Shown: positions 53,081 to 62,129, counted from the first letter of the stretch. The stretch: 64,000 nucleotides of DNA from VRUE01 sp963817905 (GCA_963817905.1 CAWFPS010000001.1:62001-126000), one strand, 5' to 3'. Notes: generated by a model from the sequence alone, not told the origin. Numbers and translations: made by a program.

Positions 53081-55573
53081 GTGGCGGAGACCCTGCGTGC
53101 ATATACGGCTGAGGCCTACGACTACGAGGAGGCTCGGGGGCTTTCCGAGGAGCTTGGCCTGAGCGAGCCGGTGGCCATCGCGCTGGTGCGGCGGGGATAT
53201 CGGACGCCCGAGGAGGCGCGGGCGTTTCTTGCGGCCGATGAGATGCACGCACCTGGGGATTTCGCGGCCATGGATGTCGTCGTTGCCCCGATTCTCGCGG
53301 CCATCGAGGCAGGCGAACGGATCACGGTCCACGGCGACTTCGACGTCGACGGCGTCTGCGCGACCACGATCCTCATCGGCACGCTGCGGGAGCTTGGGGC
53401 GGAGTGCGACTGGTTGATCCCGGACCGGCTTGCGGATGGCTACGGGTTGAGCGAGGGCAACGTGCGGAAGCTGGCTGAGCGGGGGACTGGGCTGATCGTT
53501 ACCGCGGATTGCGGCATCACCGCTGTTCCTGAGGTTGCGCTGGCAAAAGAGTTGGGCATGAGGGTCGTGGTCACCGACCACCATCAGGCTGGGGACGAGC
53601 TTCCAGACTGCCCGATCCTGCATCCCGGGCTTGATCGGGGCTACCCGTTTGGGGAGTTGTGCGGGACGGCTGTGGCTTGGAAGCTTGCGAGTGGGTTGCG
53701 GGGGGCGGCCGGGACGGGGTCCCCAAAACGCGCGGCAGGAGCCGCGCTTGAGTGTTTTGGGGACCCCGTCCCGGCCGCCTCTCACGACGCCGACCTCGAT
53801 CTTGTGGCGTTGGCTACGGTCGCCGACCTGGTTCCGCTGGTGGGGGAGAATCGGGCCCTGGTCAAGCGGGGCCTCGAGGAGGTGCGCCGGGCCCGACGGC
53901 CTGGCATTCGGGCGCTGATTGAGGCTGCTAAATGCGAGCCCACCAGATTGGATGAGGGGGACCTGGCGTTCAGGTTGGCTCCCCGGATCAACGCTGCCGG
54001 GCGTCTGTATAGAGCTGATGCCGGTGTCGAGCTGTTCCTGACCGACGACGAAGCACGCGCACACGAGATCGCGGTCGAGCTGAGCAGGGCGAATGGGGAG
54101 CGGCGAGCTACCGAGCGGGAGGTTGCGAACGAAGCGGAAGCTGCGTTGCGGGAGCTGCCGGAGGAGCTGCGTGAGGGGCCCGGAATTGTTGTGGCCGGCA
54201 AGGGTTGGCATCCCGGCGTGATCGGGATCGTTGCTTCTCGGTTGGTCGAGAAGCTCTACCGGCCCGTGGTCGTGGTCTCCTTCGATGAGGAGGGGAAGGG
54301 ACGGGGGTCTGGGCGCAGTATCTCCGGGTTCGACTTGCTGGCGGGACTGGAGGCGTGTTCGGCGCACCTGGGGAGCTTCGGTGGGCACAAGGCTGCCGCG
54401 GGGCTGGAGCTCGAGGAGGCGAATCTCGACGCTTTTCGCCGGGCCTTCGCCGCGCATTCGGCGTCGGTGCTCGGGCCGGAGGACATGAAGCGGACCGAGC
54501 GGATCGATGCGATGGTGGGCGGGGCCTCGCTGGGGCTCGACCTGGCCGAGGAGCTTGGGCAGCTGGCGCCGTTTGGGATGGGGAATCCCGGCGTGCGGCT
54601 GTTGGTTCCCTCGGCCCGGGTGCGCGACGTGCGGACGATGGGCGAAGGCAAGCACGCGCGCTTCAGCCTGCACAGCGGCTCGCACAAAGCCCTCGGGGTG
54701 GCATTCGGGCGATCGTCGCTGGGCGTGGGTGAGGACGATCCGGTCGACGTCGCCGTGCGGCTGGAGCTGAACCAGTGGAACGGGGCGATCGAGCCGCGGG
54801 TGGTCCTGCGCGAGGTCTACCGGCGCGAACGGGAGGCCGACGCCCTCGAGGCCGAGGAGTGGTGGCAGCGCTTCGCCGCCGAGCTGGGGCGCGACCCGGC
54901 CGAGTGGCAGCCGCTCGATCCGACCGCCGCCGGCTCCCACCAGCGCCAGGCCTGCACCAGCGCCAACGCCCCTGCTGCCGTCGTCGGCGAGCTCGCCTCC
55001 GCCGGCGGCGGGGTGCTGGCGCTGGTCGCCGACGCTGGCCTGCGGGTCGGCATGGCCTGCGAGGGCGCCCGGCTCGCCGACTACGCGGAGCTGGAACGCG
55101 AGCCGGGGCTTGCCGGCGGCTACCGCCACGTCGTCCTCGTCGACCCGCCGCCCACGGCGGAGCTGTTCGCGCTCGCCTCGCGCGCCGGGGAGGAGGGCGG
55201 CTACCTGCACCGCGCCTGGGGCGAGGCCGAGTGGCGCTTCGCGCTGCGGACCGCGGCGGTCCAGCTGGCTCAGCGCCCGACCCTGACCGCGACCTTCCGC
55301 GACCTGCGCGATGCCGGCGAGGCCGGCGGTGAGGAGCTGCGCGAAGCCCTCGCCGGCAGCGGGCCGCAGGCGCGCAGCGCCGAGACCGCGGCGCGCTGCT
55401 TCCGTGTCCTCACCGAGCTCGATCTGGTGCAGGGGGAGCCGGGCGCGGGCGGCGGGTCCGTCAGGGTCGTATCCTCAGAAGGGACAGACCTGGAGCGCTC
55501 GGCGTCCTACCTCGCCTACAGCGCTCGTCACGAGGAGGCGCGGCAATACCTCGAAGCACACCGACAGCCCTAG
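53081..55573 (+). CDS. recJ: Single-stranded-DNA-specific exonuclease RecJ
   Basis: 5'-3' exonuclease of the DHH family, 830 aa from a GTG. Motifs include VHGDFDVDGVCAT, VTADCGITAV and VVTDHHQAGDELP (DHH), then DHHA1-type GSGRSISGFDLLAGL and GGHKAAAGLEL. A C-terminal extension of about 250 aa is longer than in classical RecJ. Between AWKLASGLRGAAG and ASHDADLDLVALATVADLVPL about 25 residues are encoded by a perfect palindrome (53704-53779), an apparent in-frame insertion. Confidence 0.93.
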   Translation: MAETLRAYTAEAYDYEEARGLSEELGLSEPVAIALVRRGYRTPEEARAFLAADEMHAPGDFAAMDVVVAPILAAIEAGERITVHGDFDVDGVCATTILIGTLRELGAECDWLIPDRLADGYGLSEGNVRKLAERGTGLIVTADCGITAVPEVALAKELGMRVVVTDHHQAGDELPDCPILHPGLDRGYPFGELCGTAVAWKLASGLRGAAGTGSPKRAAGAALECFGDPVPAASHDADLDLVALATVADLVPLVGENRALVKRGLEEVRRARRPGIRALIEAAKCEPTRLDEGDLAFRLAPRINAAGRLYRADAGVELFLTDDEARAHEIAVELSRANGERRATEREVANEAEAALRELPEELREGPGIVVAGKGWHPGVIGIVASRLVEKLYRPVVVVSFDEEGKGRGSGRSISGFDLLAGLEACSAHLGSFGGHKAAAGLELEEANLDAFRRAFAAHSASVLGPEDMKRTERIDAMVGGASLGLDLAEELGQLAPFGMGNPGVRLLVPSARVRDVRTMGEGKHARFSLHSGSHKALGVAFGRSSLGVGEDDPVDVAVRLELNQWNGAIEPRVVLREVYRREREADALEAEEWWQRFAAELGRDPAEWQPLDPTAAGSHQRQACTSANAPAAVVGELASAGGGVLALVADAGLRVGMACEGARLADYAELEREPGLAGGYRHVVLVDPPPTAELFALASRAGEEGGYLHRAWGEAEWRFALRTAAVQLAQRPTLTATFRDLRDAGEAGGEELREALAGSGPQARSAETAARCFRVLTELDLVQGEPGAGGGSVRVVSSEGTDLERSASYLAYSARHEEARQYLEAHRQP
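53704..53779. repeat. 76-nt nested palindrome inside recJ
   Basis: The 26 bases 53704-53729 are the exact reverse complement of 53754-53779. The spacer contains a second perfect stem, GCGCGGC/GCCGCGC (53730-53747). The whole unit is read through in frame, encoding AAGTGSPKRAAGAALECFGD at a position between conserved RecJ motifs. Confidence 0.92.
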
Positions 55574-55605
55574 AGAGCCACGAGCTTCTGGCAGACCTCT
55601 TCGCC

Positions 55606-57813
55606 GTGGTCGAGGAGTTCGACTCCTCGCCGAACGGCGGGCCCGACGGCGACGGCGAGAACGGCAACGTCGCCGTCTCGGTCGCCGCGATCGACCGGAT
55701 CGCGATCAAGCACGCCTTCGACTTCGCCTGCGAGCGCCACGCCGACCAGCTGCGCCGCTCCGGCGACGAGTTCATCACGCACCCGGTCGGCGTTGCCCAG
55801 ATCTGCGCCGGGATGCGGCTCGACACCGAGACGCTCTGCGCCGCCCTGCTGCACGACACGGTCGAGGACACCAGCGCCAGTCTCGACGAAATCCGCGCCG
55901 AGTTCGGCGAGGAGATCGCCCAGCTGGTCGACGGCGTCACCAAGCTGACCGGGATCGCCTTCGAGAGCCGCGACGAGCGCCAGGCCGAGAACTACCGCAA
56001 GATGATGGTGGCGATGGCCACCGACGTCAGGGTGATCCTGATCAAGCTGGCCGACCGCCTCCACAACATGCGCACGCTTGGCGCCCTGCCCAAGCAAAAG
56101 CAGATGTCGAAGTCGCGCGAGACGCTGGAGATCTACGCGCCGCTGGCCCACCGGCTGGGGATCCACGCGATCAAGTGGGAGCTGGAGGACCTCGCCTTCG
56201 CCACTCTGCACCCGCGCAAGTACGCCGAGATCAAGCAACTGGTCGCCCAGCAGCGCAACGAGCGCGAGGTCTACGTCGCCGAGGCCGGCAAGTTCCTCTC
56301 CGGCGAGCTGCTCGACGTCGGCATCGAGGCCGAGATCTCCGGCCGCGCCAAGCACTTCTACTCGATCTACACGAAGATGACCAAGAAGGGCCGCGAGTTC
56401 AACGAGATCTTCGACCTGACGGCGATGCGGGTGATCGTCGGCTCGGTCAAGGACTGCTACGGCGCGATCGGCGTCATCCACTCGCTCTGGAAGCCGCTGC
56501 CGGGACGCTTCAAGGACTTCGTCGCGATGCCGAAGGCCAACATGTACCAGGCGCTGCACACGACCGTGATCGGTCCCGAGGGCAAGCCGCTGGAGATCCA
56601 GATCCGCACCGATGACATGCACAGCCTGGCCGAGTACGGGATCGCCGCCCACGTCGCCTACAAGGAGGGCGCCGCCGCCGACCCGCGCAAGGAGAAGATG
56701 ACCTGGCTGCGCCAGCTGGTCGAGGCCGAGGGCGAGCAGGACCCGGCCGAGTTCCTCGAGTCGCTCAAGGTCGACCTCTTCGAGGACGAAGTCTTCGTCT
56801 TCACGCCGAAGGGCGAAGTGAAGAACCTCTCGGCCGGCTCGACCCCGCTCGACTTTGCCTACGCCGTGCACACCGACGTCGGCCACGCCTGCGTAGGGGC
56901 CAAGGTCAACGGCTCGATCGTGCCGCTGCACTACCAACTGCGCTCCGGCGACATCGTCGAGGTGCTGACCGCGAAGCAGAAGCGCGGGCCCTCGCGCGAC
57001 TGGCTGAAGCTGGTGCGGACCAGCCGCGCCCGCAACAAGATCCGCGCCTTCTTCAAGGAGGAGAGCCGCGAGGACGCCGAGCGCAAGGGCCGCGAGGGCC
57101 TGGAGGATGCGCTGCGCACGCGCGGGCTGCCGATGCAGAAGGTCGCCGCCTCGCCGCTGCTGGTCGACGTGATCCGCGAGATGGGATTCCGCAAGGCGAC
57201 CGAGTTCTACATCGCCCTCGGCCAGGGCAAGATCTCGACCAAGGCGGTCGCCAACAAGCTGATGCAGCGGCTGAAGGCGGGGGACGCGGTCGAGGAGTCC
57301 GACCCGCTCGGCATCGCCGGCGGCCACCGCGAGGACAAGGCGCGGCGGACCAAGGACGCCTCCAACTACGGGATCAGCGTCAAGGGTGCCGAGAACATCG
57401 CCGTGCGGCTGGCCAAGTGCTGCCGGCCGGTACCGGGCGATGAGATCGCCGGCTACGTCTCACTCGGCCGCGGCATCACGATCCATCGCACCGACTGCAA
57501 GAACATGAAGGCGCTGAAGCGGGCGCCGGAAAGGTTCGTCGAGGTCAGCTGGGACGGCGAGAACGAGTCCTCATACCGGGTCGAGCTGCAGATCGACGCC
57601 TACGACCGCACCCGCCTGCTTGAGGACCTCTCACGCACCTTCTCCGAGGCCGGGATCAACATCATCGGCGCCAGCTGCACGACCAACCACCCGATGGTGA
57701 AAAACACCTTCGTGATCGAGGTCGGCGACACCGAGCAGCTCAAACAGTGCATCGCCCGCCTGCGCAACGTCGAGTCGGTCTTCGACGCCTACCGGATCAC
57801 CCCGGCTGCGTAG
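55606..57813 (+). CDS. relA: Bifunctional (p)ppGpp synthetase/hydrolase RelA/SpoT
   Basis: Stringent-response enzyme of 735 aa. N-terminal HD hydrolase domain (ALLHDTVEDT, LIKLADRLHNMRTL), synthetase domain (RAKHFYSIYTKM, DLTAMRVIV), TGS domain (VFVFTPKGEVKNLSAGSTPLDFAY) and C-terminal ACT domain (RVELQIDAYDRTRLLEDLSR) are all intact. GTG start; an in-frame stretch upstream has no start codon. Two pieces of this gene occur again downstream: the last ~290 bp at 59225-59518 and an internal 117 bp (56698-56814) at 62013-62129. Confidence 0.96.
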   Translation: MVEEFDSSPNGGPDGDGENGNVAVSVAAIDRIAIKHAFDFACERHADQLRRSGDEFITHPVGVAQICAGMRLDTETLCAALLHDTVEDTSASLDEIRAEFGEEIAQLVDGVTKLTGIAFESRDERQAENYRKMMVAMATDVRVILIKLADRLHNMRTLGALPKQKQMSKSRETLEIYAPLAHRLGIHAIKWELEDLAFATLHPRKYAEIKQLVAQQRNEREVYVAEAGKFLSGELLDVGIEAEISGRAKHFYSIYTKMTKKGREFNEIFDLTAMRVIVGSVKDCYGAIGVIHSLWKPLPGRFKDFVAMPKANMYQALHTTVIGPEGKPLEIQIRTDDMHSLAEYGIAAHVAYKEGAAADPRKEKMTWLRQLVEAEGEQDPAEFLESLKVDLFEDEVFVFTPKGEVKNLSAGSTPLDFAYAVHTDVGHACVGAKVNGSIVPLHYQLRSGDIVEVLTAKQKRGPSRDWLKLVRTSRARNKIRAFFKEESREDAERKGREGLEDALRTRGLPMQKVAASPLLVDVIREMGFRKATEFYIALGQGKISTKAVANKLMQRLKAGDAVEESDPLGIAGGHREDKARRTKDASNYGISVKGAENIAVRLAKCCRPVPGDEIAGYVSLGRGITIHRTDCKNMKALKRAPERFVEVSWDGENESSYRVELQIDAYDRTRLLEDLSRTFSEAGINIIGASCTTNHPMVKNTFVIEVGDTEQLKQCIARLRNVESVFDAYRITPAA

Positions 57814-57818
57814 TTCCG

Positions 57819-58472
57819 TCAGCCAAAGCGCCCTGAGTTGCGAAGCACCCGCGCCTGACGCGACCCCCACCAGTCCTGCAGCTCGGATTTGCCGACCGGC
57901 AGCATCTCGTCGGTCTCCACATCGCTCAGGTCGCCCAGCGCGCGGAAGAGATGGGGGAGGGCATCGCCACGCGGATTCACGCCATAGCGCTCAACGTAGG
58001 CCTCGATGCCCTCCTCGACGGAGACCGTGCCGTCCTCATCGATGGCCTTGACATCGAAGTAATCGCGCATCTCTCCCCGCTCGGCCATGACCTTGATCTT
58101 CATCGCCATCAGATCCAGGAGGCTGGCGACGTTGAGTCCCGCGACGATCGTCGGCTCGCCAAGCTGGGTGAGCTCAGAGGCGTCGAATATCTCGAGCTTG
58201 GTTGCGCTGAACAGCCCCTTCAGCGTTCCTCTCGATTCGTGTGTGACGGCAAAAGTCCCTAGCCCCCCAATCTGGTCCCTGAGCGCATCCAGGTCGATTT
58301 CCCGGTGAAAGAAGAAGTCCAGGTCGCGGCTCTTCCGGTGGCCAAGGTGAACGGCTACCGCTGTGCCGCCGCCAAGGTAGAGATCCCGTGGGAGGTGGGG
58401 GGCGAGGGTCAGCCATGCTTCGGCGGTGTCCGCCGGCAGGATGCGGCGAACGCGATCGGGCAGGCCGCTCAC
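57819..58472 (-). CDS. AbiEii-like nucleotidyltransferase toxin
   Basis: Product of 217 aa with the AbiEii/AbiGii-type core: DLYLGGGTAVAVHLGHRKSRDLDFFF supplies the glycine motif and the D-x-D pair, and LLDLMAMKIKVMAERGEMRDYFDVKAI the typical lysine/Asp helix. In AbiE systems the toxin adds nucleotides and is neutralised by the AbiEi protein. It overlaps the upstream gene by 4 bases. The convergent relA stop is 5 bp away, so the module was placed tightly against the end of relA. Confidence 0.82.
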   Translation of the reverse strand: MSGLPDRVRRILPADTAEAWLTLAPHLPRDLYLGGGTAVAVHLGHRKSRDLDFFFHREIDLDALRDQIGGLGTFAVTHESRGTLKGLFSATKLEIFDASELTQLGEPTIVAGLNVASLLDLMAMKIKVMAERGEMRDYFDVKAIDEDGTVSVEEGIEAYVERYGVNPRGDALPHLFRALGDLSDVETDEMLPVGKSELQDWWGSRQARVLRNSGRFG

Positions 58473-59173
58473 CGAGGTGCCCCCGCGAGGTTGCGCGCGA
58501 GCTGCCTGGTTCCGGGGTCGAGACCCCGTGCTTTCGCCCCCTCTTCCCAGTCCGCTGGGTTGAGCACCTGCGCGCCCCAGGCAAGACCGTCCAAATCCAT
58601 GGTTCGCAGCAATCGCCTGGCGATGTAGGCGCCGGCGCGATCTACGTCGAGCTGGCTCTCGGCGGTGTTCCAGAAGAGGTGGCGGAGGCGCCTGGGCACC
58701 CGCGGATCTCGTTGTCGCGGCTGCTGCGGGGGCTTGACGCTGTGGAGGACCGGGTCGAGTTCCGACCAGCGCCGATGCCGGATGTTGGCGCGCCAGACCT
58801 CCATCCTGCGGGCTCTTCCGGCCGCGATTGTCTCGCCGGTGCGTATGGCGAGGCCCGTCTCCTGGAGCGATCGCAGGGCGCGTCCCGCAGCGGTGGGGGA
58901 GATGCCGCTCCGACGGGCGACTGCTCGCGCCGAGACCAACCCGAAGGGCGCACTGCGCAATGCCGCCAGCGTCAAGGTCTCCGATCTGGTCAGGCCCGCG
59001 GCGCGCGGCGTTGTGCCCAACTCGCCCCGCACCCGGTCGGCCTGGCGTCGCGTGAGGGCGAGCCGTCCGTTTGCCTGCTTCGCGTCTATGCCCAGTCGCT
59101 CGACGGCTCGGGTTACCCGCGGCACCGAAGTACCCAGATCCCGAGCAAGACTCGCCCCTGAAATAGTGTCCAT
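58469..59173 (-). CDS. AbiEi-like antitoxin with winged HTH
   Basis: Product of 234 aa. Two HTH-like segments occur: SGASLARDLGTSVPRVTRAVERLG and SARAVARRSGISPTAAGRALRSLQETGL, then a C-terminal part (NTAESQLDVDRAGAYIARRLLRTMD) that could bind the toxin or act as the antitoxin domain. It precedes the nucleotidyltransferase in an overlapping operon, as AbiEi does in AbiE systems. Confidence 0.7.
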   Translation of the reverse strand: MDTISGASLARDLGTSVPRVTRAVERLGIDAKQANGRLALTRRQADRVRGELGTTPRAAGLTRSETLTLAALRSAPFGLVSARAVARRSGISPTAAGRALRSLQETGLAIRTGETIAAGRARRMEVWRANIRHRRWSELDPVLHSVKPPQQPRQRDPRVPRRLRHLFWNTAESQLDVDRAGAYIARRLLRTMDLDGLAWGAQVLNPADWEEGAKARGLDPGTRQLARNLAGAPR

Positions 59174-59222
59174 ATCGTTAATTGTATGGGTTCTCGACAG
59201 CGGCGACCGACAAAACTGTGCA

Positions 59223-59518
59223 ATGCGGGCGCCGGAAAGGTTCGTCGAGGTCAGCTGGGACGGCGAGAACGAGTCCTCCTACCGGGTCGAGCTGCAGATC
59301 GACGCCTACGACCGCACCCGCCTGCTCGAGGACCTCTCACGCACCTTCTCCGAGGCCGGGATCAACATCATCGGCGCCAGCTGCACGACCAACCACCCGA
59401 TGCTGAAAAACACCTTCGTGATCGAGGTCGGCGACACCGAGCAGCTCAAACAGTGCATCGCCGCCTGCGCAACGTCGAGTCGGTCTTCGACGCCTACCGG
59501 ATTACCCCGGCGGCCTGA
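59223..59518 (+). pseudogene. Duplicate of the relA 3' end (ACT domain)
   Basis: From 59225 the sequence follows relA 57519-57813 with only a few substitutions and one single-base deletion near 59460, which shifts the reading frame before the end. An ATG at 59223 happens to open the frame (MRAPERFVEVSWDGEN). It lies beyond the AbiE-like pair, in the same orientation as relA, so that the pair is flanked by direct repeats of the relA end. Confidence 0.88.
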
Positions 59519-59561
59519 ACGGTCCCGGCCCACCGCGGCAAAAATTTCCTCCGGCAGCCTC

Positions 59562-60344
59562 TTAATCTGATCTTTGCGTGGTTTTGATGGAGATGAGCAG
59601 CCTGTACGCCTGCACCGCGCGGGCCAAGACGTCCGGCGGAAAGATCTCCCTTATAGAGGGACTCGAGAAGGCGAGCTTTCGTTCGACATCGCGCAGCCAC
59701 CGTCTCTCGCCCTTCTTCAGGCCACCTTCGGCCGCAAGAGCCCGAGGATCCTCGACGAAACTCAGCAAGCAAATCAGATCTTGCCGATCGGACTCGAACT
59801 TTCCACGCCGCTTCACTGCGACGGCACAGGCCTTGATCAGGATTGCGCCAAGCAGGTTGGGGCGCCGCAGGGCAACTGCTGGAGCGCCATCCAGGGAAAC
59901 GAGCACAGTCTCCGCGCGACTCAACGCCTGGCTTCCACCGGGAACTCGGATCGTCGTGAATTTCCCAAGCGTTTTGGGGTCCGTTCGTGCTCGGTCTGAG
60001 CCCAGCACCTCCACGGTCTCACCATCGATTTCGAACTGGTAGCCGAGGTCCTCGTCACCGCGCGACGGCATCGTCATTTCACCTCCCAGCCCATCGATGA
60101 TCGTGGCAATGCGCTGCGTCATTCCCAGGCGCTTGCGGGAATCGCCGAGGACGTCAATGTCAATTGTGGGTCGTACATCGCCGTTGTGCTCGAAGCTGTG
60201 CAGCTGCACCATCAAGCCACCGATCAGCGCCCATTGACCCTCCGTGCCAAAGGACTCGGTGAGCTCAAGCGTCTTCGCCCACAGCCGCCTCGCCTCTGGC
60301 GTTGGCGGGTCAATGGCGATCGTGTCGTGGTTGCTTGCGGCCAT
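59562..60344 (-). CDS. Nucleotidyltransferase-fold protein, second module
   Basis: Product of 260 aa. WALIGGLMVQLHSFEHNGDVRPTIDIDVLGD contains the glycine motif and D-x-D site of the nucleotidyltransferase superfamily (AbiEii-like). It follows the HTH protein gene at 60361 by 16 bp, forming a second presumed toxin-antitoxin pair that is not closely similar to the first. Confidence 0.72.
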   Translation of the reverse strand: MAASNHDTIAIDPPTPEARRLWAKTLELTESFGTEGQWALIGGLMVQLHSFEHNGDVRPTIDIDVLGDSRKRLGMTQRIATIIDGLGGEMTMPSRGDEDLGYQFEIDGETVEVLGSDRARTDPKTLGKFTTIRVPGGSQALSRAETVLVSLDGAPAVALRRPNLLGAILIKACAVAVKRRGKFESDRQDLICLLSFVEDPRALAAEGGLKKGERRWLRDVERKLAFSSPSIREIFPPDVLARAVQAYRLLISIKTTQRSD

Positions 60345-60360
60345 CTGGAGGCTCTAATCG

Positions 60361-61074
60361 CTAGGCCTTGAGACGTTTGCGATCTCTGCGAAGGCGGCGG
60401 TCTATTTCCCGCAGAGCCTGACGACCGGCCTTTGCCGATCGTGGATCGGCGTCTTCGGCTAGATCAAGGGCGACCGCCGCTATGGGTGCGGCTTTCCCTC
60501 TCTCCAAGAAACCCCAGCTCTCTTTCGGAACGAGGCGAAGGCGGACATTGCCCTCCAACCCCGAAGGCTCCAGAGCATGGTCTGCGACGAATTTTTTCAG
60601 CTTGCTCTCTTGGAGATAGCCGTCCGCCTCCCGCCCTGATATGAGGCCAAATTCGTAATCGCCAGCTGCGCTGATGCCGGAACGAACGAGCCTGGGATCC
60701 CTGACGAGGTGGGCGACCTCGCCCGGATGTGCCCTGAATGACGAGATCTCGGCTCGCCGGGACAAGCGAGGGCGCAGCTTCTCCAGGCCCTCGAGCGACA
60801 GGGCTCGTTTCAATCGCGACCGAACGCTTGCGTCGAGCCCTTCGACCGCCTGATCGGACGCGAGTGTGATCAGAGCCCAGGCGTTCCGGGGGGAGAAGCG
60901 CCGTCCCTCGTGAGCGCCTTCTTTTCGTCGCCGCTCAACCGCAGCGCGCTCGACAAACCATCGATCGCCAAGTTTTGCCGCTGAAAGCTGTCCGTGAACG
61001 GCTAGGGCACGTACTCGGTCGGGGCTTAGTTTCAGAATTCGCGCTGCGTCTGGAATGGAAACCGGATCTACCAT
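60361..61074 (-). CDS. HTH-domain partner (putative antitoxin) of the second nucleotidyltransferase
   Basis: Product of 237 aa. The N terminus is an excisionase/MerR-like HTH (SIPDAARILKLSPDRVRALAVHGQLSAAKLGDRWFVER); the rest is charged and unfamiliar. The ATG at 61074 is preferred to a TTG at 61083. A palindromic operator-like site lies immediately upstream (61081-61116), consistent with autoregulation. Confidence 0.65.
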   Translation of the reverse strand: MVDPVSIPDAARILKLSPDRVRALAVHGQLSAAKLGDRWFVERAAVERRRKEGAHEGRRFSPRNAWALITLASDQAVEGLDASVRSRLKRALSLEGLEKLRPRLSRRAEISSFRAHPGEVAHLVRDPRLVRSGISAAGDYEFGLISGREADGYLQESKLKKFVADHALEPSGLEGNVRLRLVPKESWGFLERGKAAPIAAVALDLAEDADPRSAKAGRQALREIDRRLRRDRKRLKA

Positions 61075-61080
61075 TTGACA

Positions 61081-61116
61081 CAACTATACGCTCAACATAA
61101 TAGTTGCGTCAACTAT
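61081..61116. promoter_or_regulatory. Operator-like palindromes between the HTH gene and hipA remnant
   Basis: CAACTAT occurs at 61081 and 61110, with its complement ATAGTTG at 61100; the last two form a perfect 17-nt palindrome around CGT. The site sits in the divergent promoter region, is AT-rich against the background, and is the likely binding site of the HTH antitoxin. Confidence 0.6.
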
Positions 61117-61125
61117 TAGGACTAG

Positions 61126-61953
61126 ATGATAGATACGTCAGGCCACATCGCCGTGCGCCTGGTATGCACAGACTCAACGTCGCGCGGAGGCGCTCGGTGG
61201 GCGCCTCCGTCAGGATCGAGGAGCCGGGGGCGCTGCGCCTTGCTCGGGCCGGTGGGGACGGATTTCTCGCCGCCGCGCCGCCTCCGATCCCACCGCTCGC
61301 GAGGCTGCACAAGCTGGAGCACTGGGCGCGGGAGCTCGAGCTCGGGCTCAGCGAGGAGATGAGTGAGGAAGACCGCTGGATCGCGATGCTCGTCGCCCCC
61401 GGCAGCTCGCTGGGAGGTGCGCGGCCAAAGGCCAGCTTTCTGGATGGAGACGAGCTCTGGATAGCCAAGTTCCCCTCGGCGCCTCTTCGCCTCGGCGATG
61501 ACGCTGGCGGGGAGGCACGACCACGAAGATGCGAGCTACCTCGATATTGCGAGGGCGATAGCCGAGCTGGGCGCGCCGGCGGCGATCGAAGAGGATCTCC
61601 ATCAGCTGTTCCGCCGCGTCGTGTTCAACGTGATGACTGCGAATCGCGACGACCACCTGCGCAACCACGGTTTCCTGAGAACCGCGGAAGGCTGGCGCCT
61701 TGCTCCCGCCTTCGACGTCAACCCGTCGCTGTAAAAGCTGGAGCACAGCCTCGCACTCGACGATTCGCTCCGGACGCCCGATCTTGATGTGGTTCGGGAG
61801 ACGGCGTCGCTTTACCGGCTCTCCGCGGATCGAGCCGGGGAGATGATTGCGGAGGTTGGCAAGGCGGTGTCGCGCTGGCCTGCGGTTGCGCGAGAGGCAT
61901 CCCTGCCCGGCGAGGAGATCGAGCGCTTCGCCTCTGTCTTCGCGGCGGACTGA
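61126..61953 (+). pseudogene. Decayed HipA-like kinase gene
   Basis: HipA pieces occur in successive frames: LVAPGSSLGGARPKASF and ELWIAKFPS, then after a jump SAMTLAGRHDHEDASYLDIA and VFNVMTANRDDHLRNHGFL, then an in-frame stop at about 61732, then KLEHSLALDDSLRTPDL to a final stop at 61953. About 60 residues between FPS and SAMTL, part of the kinase core, are missing. Intact HipA phosphorylates glutamyl-tRNA synthetase and induces persistence; this copy cannot be functional. Confidence 0.8.
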
Positions 61954-62012
61954 GCGAATTCGCCGGTTCTCGGCTGCTTGGGAACTCTCCGCACACGGCA
62001 GCATCTCTTCGG

Positions 62013-62129
62013 ATGACCTGGCTGCGCCAGCTGGTCGAGGCCGAGGGCGAGCAGGACCCGGCCGAGTTTCTTGAGTCGCTCAAGGTCGACCTCTTCGAGG
62101 ACGAAGTCTTCGTCTTCACGCCGAAGGGC
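62013..62129 (+). repeat. 117-bp copy of an internal relA segment
   Basis: ATGACCTGGCTGCGCC onward matches relA 56698-56814 with two substitutions, then diverges abruptly at TTTGGAATTC. In relA this segment encodes the end of the synthetase linker and the beginning of the TGS domain (VFVFTPKG). It lies 60 bp after the hipA remnant. The stretch after it to 62250 shows no gene. Confidence 0.88.
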
